Source: Mesodorylaimus sp. YZB2_4 (lineage: Eukaryota; Nematoda; Enoplea; Dorylaimida; Dorylaimidae). From it: a stretch of DNA of 64,000 bases. Of this stretch, positions 39,573 to 52,900 are shown in pieces; the stretch's first letter is position 1, and each line of letters starts with the position of its first letter. The stretch lies in the NCBI GenBank assembly GCA_030248295.1, contig JASANH010001723.1:372001-436000 (forward strand). Reading direction: 5' to 3'. A program made the position numbers and the translations under genes. Below the pieces are notes generated by a model, which had not been told where the DNA came from, did no database searches, and was given only the letters and a program-made list of their open reading frames with translations.

Positions 39573-41535
39573 ATGCCGTTCTATACGATCGATTGGGCTC
39601 GATACGTCAATCACGCCGACGCGCGGGGGGCCGTCGATGCCTCGTCCACCATCAACGATATTATGCGGCTGCTGTTGAAAATATGGAAGCTATCGGGGCA
39701 TTGGCTCGGGTACAAATTGCCGAAGAAGTATCGCTGGGCTGGCGTGTGCCACAGAATGTTACTCTTACTATTGTTCTCGTGCATATTAGGGGCAGCCGCA
39801 CTCTCCCTGAGATACTGCCGACCAGTCTTCATGGACGCACTCAGTGTTCAACGAATCACACTGTCTTTAGTCTACTGGCAATGTGTGGGATGTGGAGCAG
39901 CTTTCCTCTATTGGCAGATGAAGCAGCGGTTCAAAGGATTCGCCAAATTACTGAATGCGGCGACCATGGGAATAGGTAGGTGCCGAGTCTCACTCGTGGT
40001 CTCACCAGATGGCATATCTGATTGTGCGGGGCCTTGTGACTTACAGGTCTGGTACGCCAGAAAGAACGTCTTCGTCGGATGCAGCTCGTTGTGTTGATCG
40101 GCTTCGGCCTTTGGGCTGTTCTCGTCAGCGCATACCACGTCCTAGGAGTCTACTCACCCGCCAACATGGGCTCGATTCCGTATCCTTGGGAAGCGTTTTT
40201 CTGGCTTCCCAAATTGCAACCACTGTCACTGACTCTCGTCATTTACTCTGCCTTCAATTGGTTCATGGCTCACGCCCTTCTAGTCGATTATTACGCTTTC
40301 TTGACAGCTGAGATTTACTCTCTGAACACAGATCTCAGAGCCGATTCTAATTTGTATCAGGTGGCCGTCCTCAAACACTACACACTCATCTATCACCGTC
40401 TGACCCATGTCAACCGCCATTTGAATAGCGCATTCGGACCATTGCTGACTCTGACCACTGCGTCCAATTACTTCATCGTCGCCCTGAACTCTGTTCTCTT
40501 CCTCGTCCAGTTTGGTAACTTGGCTCGAAGCGATATCATATTTTCATCCGTCTCTGCTGCCGTGGCCAGCCTGTACTTGCTTTCTTTTTCCATTGCCGCT
40601 CTATCATTGAGGAGAAAGGTGATGAGGTCACTGAGAAGGGCATTGGCCGCTGACGGTTGGGTTTTTTTAGGGCGAATACTTCTTCGATGTGATACAAGAC
40701 GTCGTAGCCATGGATTGGAATTTAGATGCTGAGGTAAGAACGACCAGCAGAACAAATAAAAGGGTTCGTAGCTAGGTCCCATGGCTTCTGGTTCCGCGCA
40801 AAACGAGACCAGCATACACGCAGCTTTGAGGACCCCCCCCCCCCACGAGGGCATCCTGTACCAGTGCCAGCGTCTTGAGAGTATAAAAAACGAGACGCTG
40901 GCATCTCGAGACCCCTCTTGCTGAGGTTAGTTAACCTGCTCCCGACTTATTGGCTTCTTTCTTCCCTCATTATCAGGTAGGTCGCCCAGAGCCCCTGTGC
41001 AGGGGCAGAGACAGACTTTCTAAGCTGGTCGATCCGAGCTACCCTGGGCTAACTCCAACGCGACTCTAGGCGCATCAGTGCAGCTTTTGGTTGGTCGAAG
41101 ATCTCCGTGTATGCTGACTGGCCTGGCTCCTGATTTCATACCATGTGAGCTAAGTACCTTCCGCCAGGTCAGAGCGAGGAGTGGCCTTGTGAGACCTAGG
41201 GCATCTCTGCTGCCACAGTTCTCTCCTTTCAGTACTATCCCGTTGCCACGTGCAATGCAGTTCATGGCAAACCCATTTCGTTCGGTTTAACATTCGGGAC
41301 GAGCTGGATGGTCACTGGGAGACTGCTTGTTCAGGTGAAGCCAGTGGTTATGCATACACATGCCACGTGTGGACAGCTTGTTTATTCACTGTTGCCCTCC
41401 GGCTTATAAACACGCTCGTTTACCACTCCCTAGCCAACGCACAATGCTAGTTCTCTGCATCACTTGATACTTCCATTTCAGATCACGTTGATCTCAGCTG
41501 TCGTCCTCACTCTGCTCTTATTCAGAGTGGCCTGA
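39573..41535 (+). CDS. Multi-pass membrane protein, probable Gr-type seven-TM chemoreceptor
   Basis: Five exons, 39573-39975, 40047-40618, 40671-40733, 41233-41334 and 41482-41535, keep phase and give 397 residues. Hydrophobic segments include MLLLLLFSCILGAAAL, ITLSLVYWQCVGCGAAFLYW, LVVLIGFGLWAVLVSAYHVL, a long stretch around LSLTLVIYSAFNWFMAHALL, FIVALNSVLFLVQF, a VSAAVASLYLLSFSIAAL segment and a final ITLISAVVLTLLLF at the extreme C-terminus. Seven membrane helices, a long loop before TM5 and a last helix ending at the C-terminus after a GTSWMVTGRLLVQ stretch fit insect/nematode Gr-like receptors, which are inverted (N-inside) cation channels. No sequence motif is decisive, so the family call is an inference. 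The donor of intron 2 (gtgatg) is weak, and reading through gives an alternative end at 40732. An additional 5' exon at 39032-39208 would add 59 residues in phase. Confidence 0.65.
40865..40903. repeat. Perfect 11-bp inverted repeat hairpin in receptor intron 3
   Basis: TGCCAGCGTCT at 40865-40875 is the exact complement of AGACGCTGGCA at 40893-40903, with a 17-base loop. A 12-base poly-C run lies just upstream at 40833-40844. Both are inside the intron 40734-41232; whether the hairpin is part of a larger mobile element is not clear. Confidence 0.7.
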
Positions 41536-41742
41536 GCCAGCATGCACTCCATGACGAGCTTTGTGAGTAGCGCTTATCCTACTAGTCCACAACCAACGCC
41601 TATCACCACGTCGTACTCCACACGCGATCATCCCAAAGCACTCACGTTCCCTGTGCACTTGTCTCTGTGTAGGCACTCATGATAGCGCTGTGCTCGCCTA
41701 GACATCTATTTTTCTGCTTCTGTAAGGCGTGAACAATATTTA

Positions 41743-41748
41743 AATAAA
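41743..41748 (+). terminator. AATAAA polyadenylation signal for the receptor gene
   Basis: AATAAA on the + strand 208 bp past the receptor stop codon and 215 bp before the convergent ACBP stop, in an AT-rich stretch. Confidence 0.45.
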
Positions 41749-41962
41749 TTTAATAATCGAAAAAGACAACCAAGGCAATCAAAGGTCACACCACAATCAA
41801 GGGCACAACGGACCAAAGACTAAGGACCAGAAATTGTGATAATAGTCACCATGATCAATCAAAACCCTTCAGAAAAACAAAAAAGGTTAAGTATAATAAC
41901 TATTCCATTATCGATAATCACCTGTGTCGATTCTGATTCGCCTTGAGCATAACTGCATGTTT

Positions 41963-43309
41963 CTAACTGCCGTAGGTTTCGACCAATATGTTTGCCTTAT
42001 TGATGTATTCTCGCATGGCGTCTTCCTTCGATTTACCTGAAACGAAACGTGCGCGGCTAAATGAAGGAGAGAGACTAGAGTACAAGAGTAGATGCAGCAG
42101 GTGGCACAGAATCCCAAGTGAGAGCACAAAAGAGCCATCTGGCATGAACCTCGGGAAGAATTTAAAACCTAAACGAGTCACTAATTAGGTTACAGGCACT
42201 TATGCACTTTAGGAGGCGCAAGAAGTCCTAAAAACTGTCCACCTTTTGCACTTGAAAAATTTTTATGCGTCCCGTAAAGTGCATAAGTACCAGCTTACAC
42301 GATACCTCTACTAATCTATCACACAGAACATCAAGGCAAAATGAGTGCTCACCCTTGTTCTTTTCCCAGGCGTCCCACTTCGACTTGCCTTTGAAATCCA
42401 ACATTCCAGGACGCGCTGAAGGAAAAACGTATTGTAAGTCAGTATATGAAGTGATATGAGGCACCACTTTTAGATTTCCTGAGAGAACCTGGCACACATT
42501 GACACAGTGACTGCAAACAAAGGGCGCCTTTCCTTCCTATGGTTACGTTAGCTTGCTTATGTGAAACCTAATCGAAAAGTGCTGTAGCAAGTGAAGGTCG
42601 TTATGAAGTACAGTACTGTACTCATGATCCAATTGCTCATTATGCAGTTAAGAAACACGACTAAACGGCGAGTTCAGCGTGAGCAGCGAGTGCAGCGAAT
42701 TGCTGCGCGACTACGACGAGCACAGTGTGTCTTATGAGTCAGAGCTCGAGCATGGCAGATTTCGTGGCCTCGTACCACAGAGGTATATCCGATTCGGATT
42801 CCGCGCAGAAAACGTTAATTTTGCTTTATCTGCGAAGTTGTGTTGGAAACATGCTCTATGTATGGAGCATAATTGACACCTGAGTGCAAAATTGATCAAC
42901 AAAGAGAATCGCGCATATGTTTTAAATACCGGGGATCTATGTACATGGCGACACATTCGAGGGCAGCTGCTCGAGGAAATACGGTGAACATTTGGATAGG
43001 GTGAGGTGACCCAATGCATACTCTATGGCACATTGCGCATTGGGCTAGCGCGATGCAGTCTCACGATCTTCTGCAAAAGTAAAGACGTTTCTACCTTTGG
43101 AGAGGATCATGACTTTAAATTAGGATGTAAAGTATTCAGAGGTCGCACGCTATACAAGACTTCTTTGAAAACGTCTTACCAGTGTTCACATCACCGACAG
43201 TGGCTTGCTTGAATAAGCCATAGATTTCCAGCAACTCGGCATCATTTGGCTTTTTCGGCAGCTTCTCGACTTTCTCGCACGCTGCTTTGAAATCAGCTTC
43301 CAACGACAT
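41963..43309 (-). CDS. ACBP: Acyl-CoA-binding protein
   Basis: Cytosolic carrier of medium- and long-chain acyl-CoA esters. Three exons in transcript order, 43180-43309, 42353-42415 and 41963-42036, give 88 residues, the normal single-domain size. Diagnostic residues are present: FKAACEKVEKLPKKP, LLEIYGLFKQATVGD (the ligand-contacting Tyr and Lys), KGKSKWDAWEKNKG and EDAMREYINKANILVETYG. A 3' splice-site sequence (ttttag) ends 5 bases before the ATG, implying a 5' UTR intron or trans-splice acceptor directly in front of the coding region. The gene is divergent from TRRAP, with 612 bp between start codons containing a GTCACGTGAC palindrome. Confidence 0.97.
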
Positions 43310-43535
43310 GATGTCTAAAAATGGGAACCTGAAACCAAGATAAAAGAAAAGAGAGGACAGAATATAGTTCTATAAGAGCAGCTTATTGTTAGCAGAGAAT
43401 CTTACCGGAAGAAAAGCAAACAGGAGAAAATAAGGGGTGACGTGGAGGGAAAATAGGCAGACCAGGAGAAAAGCAAAGTAGATACGTGCTACGTTGCAGA
43501 AAAGAACGAATAGGGATAGGGTCCCAAAACAACAC

Positions 43536-43545
43536 GTCACGTGAC
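43536..43545. promoter_or_regulatory. GTCACGTGAC palindrome (E-box / CLEAR-type site)
   Basis: A perfect 10-bp palindrome containing CACGTG, 227 bp upstream of the ACBP ATG and 377 bp upstream of the TRRAP ATG. GTCACGTGAC is the consensus CLEAR site bound by TFEB/HLH-30-type bHLH-zip factors in other animals, and the core also suits MYC/MAX-type factors. Binding here is inferred from sequence only. Confidence 0.5.
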
Positions 43546-43921
43546 TGACCTGGCAATCACCGCAACGGGTGCAGTTTTGAATTTGACGAGTTTGAGCGCG
43601 ATGTCAACATGAATCGATATTTTCATACAAAAAACCTGCTTCATCGGCCGTATCACTGTATCAATGGTTTTGTAAAAAAAGTTTTGAAAGAAAATTTTCT
43701 AAACTACTCATCCCCACTCTTCTACGTAGAATCTTGAAATGGTCCCTCCCGCACATATAATATAAGCAGCTACCACCCTGCTGATTTGGTCTGCTAGAAG
43801 CGGTAATCTCTAAGTTGCTATTCAAGCAAGCAGATATATGCTTTGCGCGATCGGTAAGCCATTGATAATTATTTTCTCAAAATTTTTTCAAAATGATTTT
43901 GTGAAAAAATCTTCAAATAAA

Positions 43922-46900
43922 ATGTCGTCTTATTCGGCGCCTAGTTCAGTGCCCGCTCCTGGTGGCTATCCATTGCCATCCGTCATGCAACCAGCCGCAA
44001 CTCAGCCCCGAATGGCGACGGGTTCGGGGAATTCAGGAGGGTCGACTTCTTCGAGCATGGAAGTACCGATTTTGGGACAAATGGAAACGCTCCTCAAAAC
44101 ATTGAATGATCCTGGCCAAAGTACGCATTAATTTTGGTCTAAGAATAAGAAGCATGCTCCCAAAAAACCATAAAAAAACTAGGCCTGTGTTGTATTCGCC
44201 TTTGCTTGAACATATGTACAGTCGAGTCCACTTGTAGTCACACCGGATAATGTCACACTTCGGTTATTATCACAGGTTTTCAAAGTCCCGAATTTTCGCC
44301 CTATACTGTGTATGTATTTTGAGTTCGCTTATTATCACAGTGAATTCGGCCCAGTCCGCGTATTGTCACATAAATTTCGTGGCCAAGAGAAATAAGTATT
44401 AAAAAAAGTCACATTTATAGTCTTGGTAGTCTGAAAAAAGCGCAAAATCGTCCTAAACTAGGATTTCTCGCAAGAAAACGCGTATTTTTAGGGGCAGGGA
44501 GCCTTATGCTTCAGCTTTTATTCGATGATCCTGATAAGCTTAAGCTCCTTTGATTACAGAAACTGTCTGAAAAGAGTTGCGTCTTTCATAAGTTTAGGAA
44601 TATACGAAAATGGTCACAAAAGGGTAATAAAACTCAGGAAAGTAAAGTTTTGGCCATTTTAGTGTGTAATTCGGTTTAAGTCACAGTGCGGATATTGTCA
44701 CATTTTCTTCCCGTACGTAGCTGGTGATACTAAGCGGACTCGACTGTACTAGGGTAGCTGTGCCACAATTATTTGGCTTGTTTTGTAGGGGATGATTTGA
44801 AACTAAAAGCCCTGCAAGAAATTAGCGACCATTTCGAAGTAAGCGCTGAAGTACGTTTTGAATTTTTATGCTGTAACAATTTTTGTGGTTTCAGGTTTTA
44901 ATAACAACTCCAGCGTATCCGCCATTGATGGAAAGTTTACTGCGCATATTTATTAAGCTTTTGCAAGAGACAACGCCGCAATTTATTGGAGAGAATAATA
45001 CTCAGGTATGTACCAAAAATTAAGGAACTAAAATTTTTTGCACGCAAATTTTTTCAGCAACTTCGGAAGTTACTGTTGGAAATCGTGCATCGTATGCCCT
45101 GCAACGAGCACATGAAATTGTTTGCCGGTACCATCAATAAAATGCTTTTTAAGTTAGTTGAGGTGAGACCGAAAACACTGGTTTTAGCTAGAATTTGAAA
45201 AGCTCCTTTTCAGACAGAAAACGAGGAAAACGTCCTCGTGTGTCTCCGGATTATTATTGAATTGGAGAAGCAATTTCGCCCGCCTTTTATTCCCGAGGTA
45301 AGCCAAACTCGATTTTTGTTGTGTTCTTCTGCACGCCCATCGGAGGGAAAGCAATTTGGTGGGAATCGAACCCTCTATCAATACCATGGGCCCGTGTCCT
45401 TGGTGAGTTTAGTGTCTACCTTTCACTCCAGGTCCGCAGGTACGGACGAATACTCGACTCGCGGCTGGATAAATAACTTCGTGTGTAATGTGTCCCTTCA
45501 ACCTCGAGTGCGTTAACTGATAGTTCCATCCAGTATCGGCCATTTTGCTTTGTAGGTTCAACAGTTTCTGACATTCGTCAAGTCCATGTACAGGGATTTG
45601 CCCTTGCACGTTCACAATATATTTGAACCACATCCGCCGTTACAAATCGCCGAAATCCAACATTTAGACATTGAAAGCGCTTTGCAAACTGCGTTTACTG
45701 TCGTTCATATTCAGACGCAACAGAAATTATCCGACGGTGGCAGTGTTGTGGTAAGCTGCATGAGTCTGCTTATTTTATCATCACCTTCCAATGAACTCCT
45801 TTTTTTAAGTATACGTTACTTCCGCGTGGCAAGCAATCGTTGAAAGTGCTGGCTGAATTACCGATCATTGTTGTGTTATTGTATCAAGTCCATAAACAAA
45901 CTGTTCAGCAAGAAATCGCCGAGTTTATTCCTCTCGTTCTGAACACGATCGTGTTGACGCCATCGCCACAGCAGAAGTATGCATAGCTCCATATATTTCT
46001 TGTACTCGCATTACAGTTTTTTATTTTCAGGAATGATCCGCGTTTTAACCGGGACATTTTTATCGATTTTATGGGCGCTCAAATCAAAGCGTTATCTTTC
46101 GTTGCATTTCTGGGTCGTGTTTATCATGTAAGTTTAAGATTATTTGTATTATTTTGGAACTTGCCAGTAATTTAATTGCAGGATGACGTCAACAAACAAG
46201 CATCTAGTTTGGTCAAGGGTATATTAACCCTATTGGCCACGTGTCCGCACGAGATAGCTCATCTTCGGAAAGAGCTTATGGTAGCCACAAGACACATCTT
46301 GGGAACGGAACTAAGGATGAGTAAGGAGGATGGTCACATGTTGGTTATGCTTGCATCTTATGCCGGCATTTCTTTTCACGGATTATGGTGTTTCAGAATT
46401 TATTCCTTGCATTAATCAATTATTCGACGAAAATGTGCTGGTCGGAAGTGGATACACGGCAAATGAAAATCTAAGGTTTGTTTTTTCATGCATTTGATCA
46501 TTCGTATTTTTTTGCCTTTTTTGACAATCTTGCCTTTTGCTTGGAAATGCAGTTAAATGTGACTCTTTTCAGGCCGTTAGCATACAGCACGCTGGCTGAT
46601 TTGGTTCATCACGTTCGTCAGCAGTTGCCCATTCAAAGTTTGACAGGAGCAGTTTATTTGTTTGCTCGTTGCGCTCACGATCCAACTATCGCTTGTGGAA
46701 TCCAAACCATGGCGTGCAAGTTGCTGTTGAATTTGGTCGATTGTATCAGTAAACAGCAGGAGACAGGGCTGGTAAGCGTGCCTGGATGTTCTTTGTGGGT
46801 GAGTAATAATGTACGACTTTGTGGTAGGCTCGAGAATTGTTGTTATTCATGCTGGATGTTTTCGTTCGGAAGTTCAAGGTCGTTGCCACTGATTATCTTC

Positions 46901-49900
46901 CTCAGATGTTCGAGAAATGGTTAGTAGAATGGGCTCGATTCGATTCGGAGAATCGGTAGAATGGGTTAGTAGAGTCTGGTGATTACAAATCTTTTAAATT
47001 TTTAGCGAAAAGCGTCGTTTTGAATCGTCGGCTGGTGTTTCGGGGAATAATAATGAGCTCAATGTTTCTGCTACGCGCCAGTCGTTGGCTTCGACCAGCG
47101 CGGAAACTCCGGGCGTTGAGGGAAAGCCATCGGTCGATACATCATTCATGGAGACTGAACCAAAAGACCCCGAAACCGAAGCAAAGCAGCTGATGGCTTT
47201 GATGCACAGCACAGGCGAGAAGGAAGAGAAGGTAGGATTGATTCGGATGAGTGGTTTCGAATGAGATATCGGCTAAAGCGTTATTTTCCTTTTAGTTCCA
47301 TTTCGGAAATCAACAATCGAGTGCCACTTTCAGTTTGGCCGATGCGAGGGCATTGGTGAAGACATTGGTGTGCGGTGTAAAAACGATAACTTGGGGAATA
47401 GGAGCTGGACGAGTGACAGGAAACGAGCAAGGATTTTCTCAAGCGAGGCATTTACAGCCGCGAGATACTGCCCTGTTCGTGCGTCTGCTGAAGTAAGGGT
47501 GACTGACCCAAATGGTAGGAGCCCTCTTTACGTTTGGATGCATCTTGCAGATACGGTATGCAATCTTTGGATGTGTACATGATATCACCGGCAACGGGAT
47601 CAAACACCTGGCAAAAACGACATCAGTAAGATCATGTCTTTTTCGTGATTAAAAATAACGTAAGAACGTCTTTTTTAGCACTAGCATCGTTCAGAGCAAG
47701 GATGAGAAGGACGTGCTGGAGCACTTTGCCGGTCTGGTAAGCGATATCTGGTCGGTTTTCTGGTATTAGCACAGTCGTTTGTTTTTTCAGTTCACGCTGT
47801 TGAATTTACAAACGTTCAAGGAAATATTTTCGACCAATATTGAAGTAAGATGCAAATTTATTTTGGTCTTTAATTTTCCTCTCATCTTGCGTTTTCTAAT
47901 TTCAGTTTCTGGTGGAAAGAATTAGCGAAAATTTAGCATTGCAGGTATGATTTCTTTTTCTCTCACAGGTGGATATCGTGCAGATAGCATTTTCTGTAGT
48001 CTGTGCCTCACGCTTTTTTGATCAACGTGAATACATCGCCCGTCTTTGCAACCATACTCATCGATTATCTGATCAAACGATTGGCGGTTATGGGATGTAA
48101 GTATACTGCTGTGCCATAAGACATTTTTTGCTGACAGTGCTTCTTGTCGTAGCTCACGAAGAGCAGTCGAACCTGTGCCTCAAACTTTATAAAACGGTCT
48201 TCGGCTCCGTGTCTTTGTTTGCGGCGGAAAATGAGCAGATGTTGAAGGTACAAGTTTCGAAGAGTCTGTAAATTTAGGTGTTTTAGGGTTTAGGCTACAT
48301 GTTCTTTTTTAGCCTCATCTGCACAAGCTGGTGAATTCCTGTTTGGAGATGAGTCTGACGGCAAAAGAGCCGTACAATTATTTCTTGTTATTACGAGGTC
48401 TGTTTCGAAGTATTGGCGGCGGAAGTCACGATTTGTTATACCAAGAGTTCCTTCCGTTGTTGCCGGGGCTTTTGAAAAGTGAGTATCTTTTTCTCTGTGC
48501 ACACTAGATGCGCTATTGTGTACATTTTTGTAGATTTGAATAACCTGCAAAACGGATATCATCGGCAGCAGATGAAGGAACTGTTAGTGGAATTGTGTTT
48601 GACAGTGCCCGTCAGGTTGTCGTCGTTGGTACCACATTTACCCATGCTGATGGAGCCGTTGGTATCTGCTTTGAGCGGAAGTCCCTCGTTGGTACTGCAG
48701 GTGAGTGGCTATCCACCTGATTGGAGTTACGGTTCTCATATCGACCTATTCGTAACCAGGGCTTGAGGACATTGGAGCTTTGCATCGATAATCTGCAGCC
48801 GGATTTTCTGCACGAGCACATGGCTCCCGTCAGGCCGCAAATGATGCAGGCCTTGGCAAAAATCTTGAACACTCCTGGGAATGACGCGGCCGCGTCAGCG
48901 GCTTGGAGGACGGTTGGAAAACTAGGCGGACTGAATCGGAAGATGTTGACGGACATGCAGATTGTAAGTTAGCTCAGTTAGTGCAAAAATTTTCATTGCA
49001 AAATTCTGTTTTTATAGTTGACGTATTCTCAGCACAATAATACGGGTCCCCATGTGCCATTGAACTACGTGGAAGGATCGTCTGTTGTGGAAATACCATT
49101 TTCAAAAGTGTGTCACTGTGAGCGAATTCTGTTTTATTTCAGATAATTCTGAGCTAGTATTCTAGGTCGTGGCGCAAGCGTCGGCCATTTTGAGGCAATC
49201 TTCGACGGACCTGCAAGTTCGTAATCGATGCTTTCGAATGGTGCGAACGTTCCTGATCTCCTTGATTGCGCCGCCGGATTACAATTTGTTGGAAAGTGGT
49301 GAGAAGTGGCTTCTTTCGAGGTAAACCACATTTTATTCAAAAGTTGAGTTTAGGTTTTTTGAAAATTTGAAACATTTTAGGTTTCAAAACGCAGATCCTA
49401 TTGTTGTAAATTCGACATACCTCTGTCAAGATTCAATTTCTCGTGCGTGCTGTGTCGATGCATTAACAGCTGTTCTACGTAAGGAGTGCACGATGCACGG
49501 TGTGTTCAGAGTGTAATCAATCGTGTTCACCTTGTTAGATGCAGCAACGGCGAAAGATACGAGGCGAGAGGCGTTGCCATTCGTGAATACGTTGGTTCGA
49601 TATTTGACGATTTTAGCTTTGTGCGAGCAGACAGGTCAGTATCGGGCGTTTTAGGGGCCTTGGATATGTTGTACACATTGCCACGTGCGGCTGGATTAGC
49701 TATATCCAGCAAACGCCGGACTGCTAGATTCAAATCTGGCTGGTTTTCTGGTTTTGCCAGATTTTTTAAACAAATCTCGTAGAAGCTCGAATTCGTATGC
49801 TTTTTGCATTTATGCGATGCAGGTACGACTTGACTGAATTGATCCTTTTCCGCAACAATCAATCAGTCTTTAGGAAAAAAATTGAATAATGATTCAAGAG

Positions 49901-52900
49901 ATTTTCATAATATGTATTTAAATTTTTTTAAGGGCTCAAGTCCCGCATGCTGGAGGTATCATGTTCTAACTTGTATCTACCCACATTATAGCTTCTTGGG
50001 GCAGATAGTAATTTTGAGTCTTGCGTTCAGTCCTGCTCTTTTATCGTGACTTACTGAACAACGCGCATTCCATCGCAAGTTGTTTAATAACTACATACAA
50101 ATCGCAGTTAAAGGGCGCAAATTGCAATGTAGAAACAACAGATTCAACATCGCTGACCTACACTACCTTGAATATCCAGTCAGCGATGTTCAACAGATTT
50201 TGAACGAGTCCTGGCAGCAGGCGAGTCCTTGTCTTACAGTTAGAGTCCATAACTGAGGAGTAACCACACTGCCCAGAAGCGAGCCGACACTCGCTTCTGT
50301 GGTGGGCAATGCTTGGGATTTTCCTTAGTCGATACTCGCGCTTCTGATAAATTTTTGCGCACGCTCAAAATGCGCCGCAATCTGACAATACAATCCGGCG
50401 ATTCAGCCGGACATCCAGCTATCTGGTCGTACCTGGACACATTGCACATATTCCGTTAGCATTAGCGCATGTGTCTGTCTGTGAGCTTTGTGCTTTCTAA
50501 TCCAATCCCTGTGCGAAACATTCTAGGCCCTCAAGCACTGAAAGAGCAAAGCTACCACAGCAAGTCCCACATGGACAGCGCCATCATTGCGGATGCTATC
50601 GCCGGTGTCATGGCGGACGAGGACAAAGAATTGTGCAAGGCTGGAATCTTAGCTGTCACACTGGTATTGGACACGACGAGTTCGTTGCTGGGCTCGAAGG
50701 ATAAAGTGAGGGAAACTTTGCAATGAACTGTTCTTGTAAGTGTTAATAGCCAAGGGATTTTAAGGCGCCTCAATTACCTTTGCTTCAACGTATTACTAAA
50801 CGAGTGGTGCAACTTTGCTACGAACCAGCTTGGTATGCAAAATTGGGAGGATGTTCAGGAATCAAGTATTTATTGGAGAATTTCCCATTGACGTGGATTT
50901 CGAAAAATGCCAAGTTTCTGGTGGAAGCTTTGCTCTATGTGGTCATTGACTCCATGGGACAGGTGAGCCCAGGGAGTAGGTGGTTACATTTGGTACGGAT
51001 ACTAACTTCTGTTTTAGATTGCAAATGGAGCATTGGATATTGCGAAATCGGATTTAGAACTGCTTGTGAAAACGCTTTGCCAGTTAGAATTGATCGATGA
51101 CCGAAACCAGGCCATTTTCGACATTGTACAAGCTATCGTTCCTTGTTTGACCTCATGGAGTGGTTTTGCCCGGGAGGAGGTAAGGGGGCTCGTATGCGGC
51201 GTGGACTGTATCTGAGATCTGTTCCATTAAAGGCAACGCGGTTGTTGGAAATGATTGCGGACCGAACGGGCTTAACTATGGTTCAGCTCGTATTGCCTCA
51301 TATGGAGTTGGGCGTATTGCATTTGTTGGGAATACCGAAAGGGACCATGAACGAGATTACGATCCATTGCAGAATAGGCGTATTGGTAAGATTTGAGAGT
51401 TTGGCAAAGCAAGCTGCGCATTGTCTGATCCTAGCGCAAGTCTTTTGATTGTAGGCAGCTTTTACTTATTTGGTCAATGATCAGATACCAGAATCGAAAT
51501 TCGACCCGTGCGGAGACTCGGAGAGACGAATTTTTGCTGAGCTGGTCAGCATTTTGGACGGCGATAGAGCCATCGCGCAAGCTATTCCTGGATACGAAAA
51601 GGAAGCGGAAATGTCGTTGATTCAGTTGAAAATTCATGCTGCAAGTAAGAGAATAGTTGTAGGGTTTTCTGATCAGTATGATAACTCATTTATTCCAGAT
51701 GCGATTCTCGCGTGGAAAGATATCAAGGAGTTTCGTGAACGCACCTTCACGTCCTTGTTCAAGACTTTGACATCGGACGTCCCTGAATTGCAAGAAACGG
51801 CGTACCAGTGCTTGCAAAAAGTAGGTCAGAATTCTTGATATGTTCCTAATTTGTGAGGGCTGCCTTCTTTTGGCTTAGTTCGTCAGTCCTGAAACCGATA
51901 TGTTGCACACGGCCATGCGTCCATTATTATTGCTTCTGAGTGATTTCAAAAGCTTGACTCTGAACGTAGCAAAAAAGTTGTTGTATTTGACTAAATTGTT
52001 TCCAACGACGTTCAATGAAAAACTTTGCGATCAGTTACTGGTAAGAAAGGAGATTTTGATTTGAAACTTAGTGACGGAACATCTTAATTCATTTCAGGCT
52101 CATTTGAAAAAGTGGTTGGAAGTAGCAGCCGCTTCACCGCCTCCAAAATCAATGCAGCAGTTTGTGACGCCAGAAATGGAAACATCAGCAGTGATCGTAG
52201 AAATATTTCATCACATTCCTGCCGCTTCTGCTCGTTTTGTTGATCCTTTGGTTACTGTATTGGCGAAATCCGAGACAGCGATGAATATCGAGGTAGGGGT
52301 GTAGTCTCTATGATCTCGTCAAGTGCTGTGGTAATTTTGTCTTTCAGGTGGGAAGTCCTTGGCGGCATGCTCTGTTGAAGTTCTTAATTAAGTATCCAGC
52401 GCAGACAATCGAATTTTTCTTGATCGAAAGTAATTTGAGGGACGACCACATGTCGAATATGTTTTTTGTAAGTAGTTCCTCGAGGCACATGGGCCGTATG
52501 CCGGGTTAGTTTGGTTTTGATTTCAGTGGCTTCTGAAACAAGATGCAGCCAAGCAATGTCGAGATGTCTTGCAAAACAACCCTGTCACATTGGTTAATTT
52601 TCTGTCCGCCTACGTAAGTTATGAACGTTCTTATTTTCATGTTCCAACGCATATATGATTATTCTTTCTAGGCTACGAACCGAGATGGTGGCGTGCCTCA
52701 GGAGAAGTTGGAGTGCGTCATTCTAAGACTAGTGTGTATCCTTGCTAATCGTGATCGCACTTGGCTTCCGAAGAATTTGCAGTTGGTCGAATATTTGAGA
52801 ACTCTGTGGGCCAGTCTGGAATTTCGAGGCCGGTATGCTGATGTAAGTGGCAGTGGTTACTGTGCCAGCTGAAGTGGCGCAGTTGGTAGCTGCGCGCGTA

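Noticed and set aside
40047-40732. Read-through end of the receptor (217-codon uninterrupted frame)
   Set aside because: Splicing out 40619-40670 restores a hydrophilic loop and allows a phase-consistent seventh helix; read-through gives only an Arg-rich tail. Kept as an alternative because the donor is weak.
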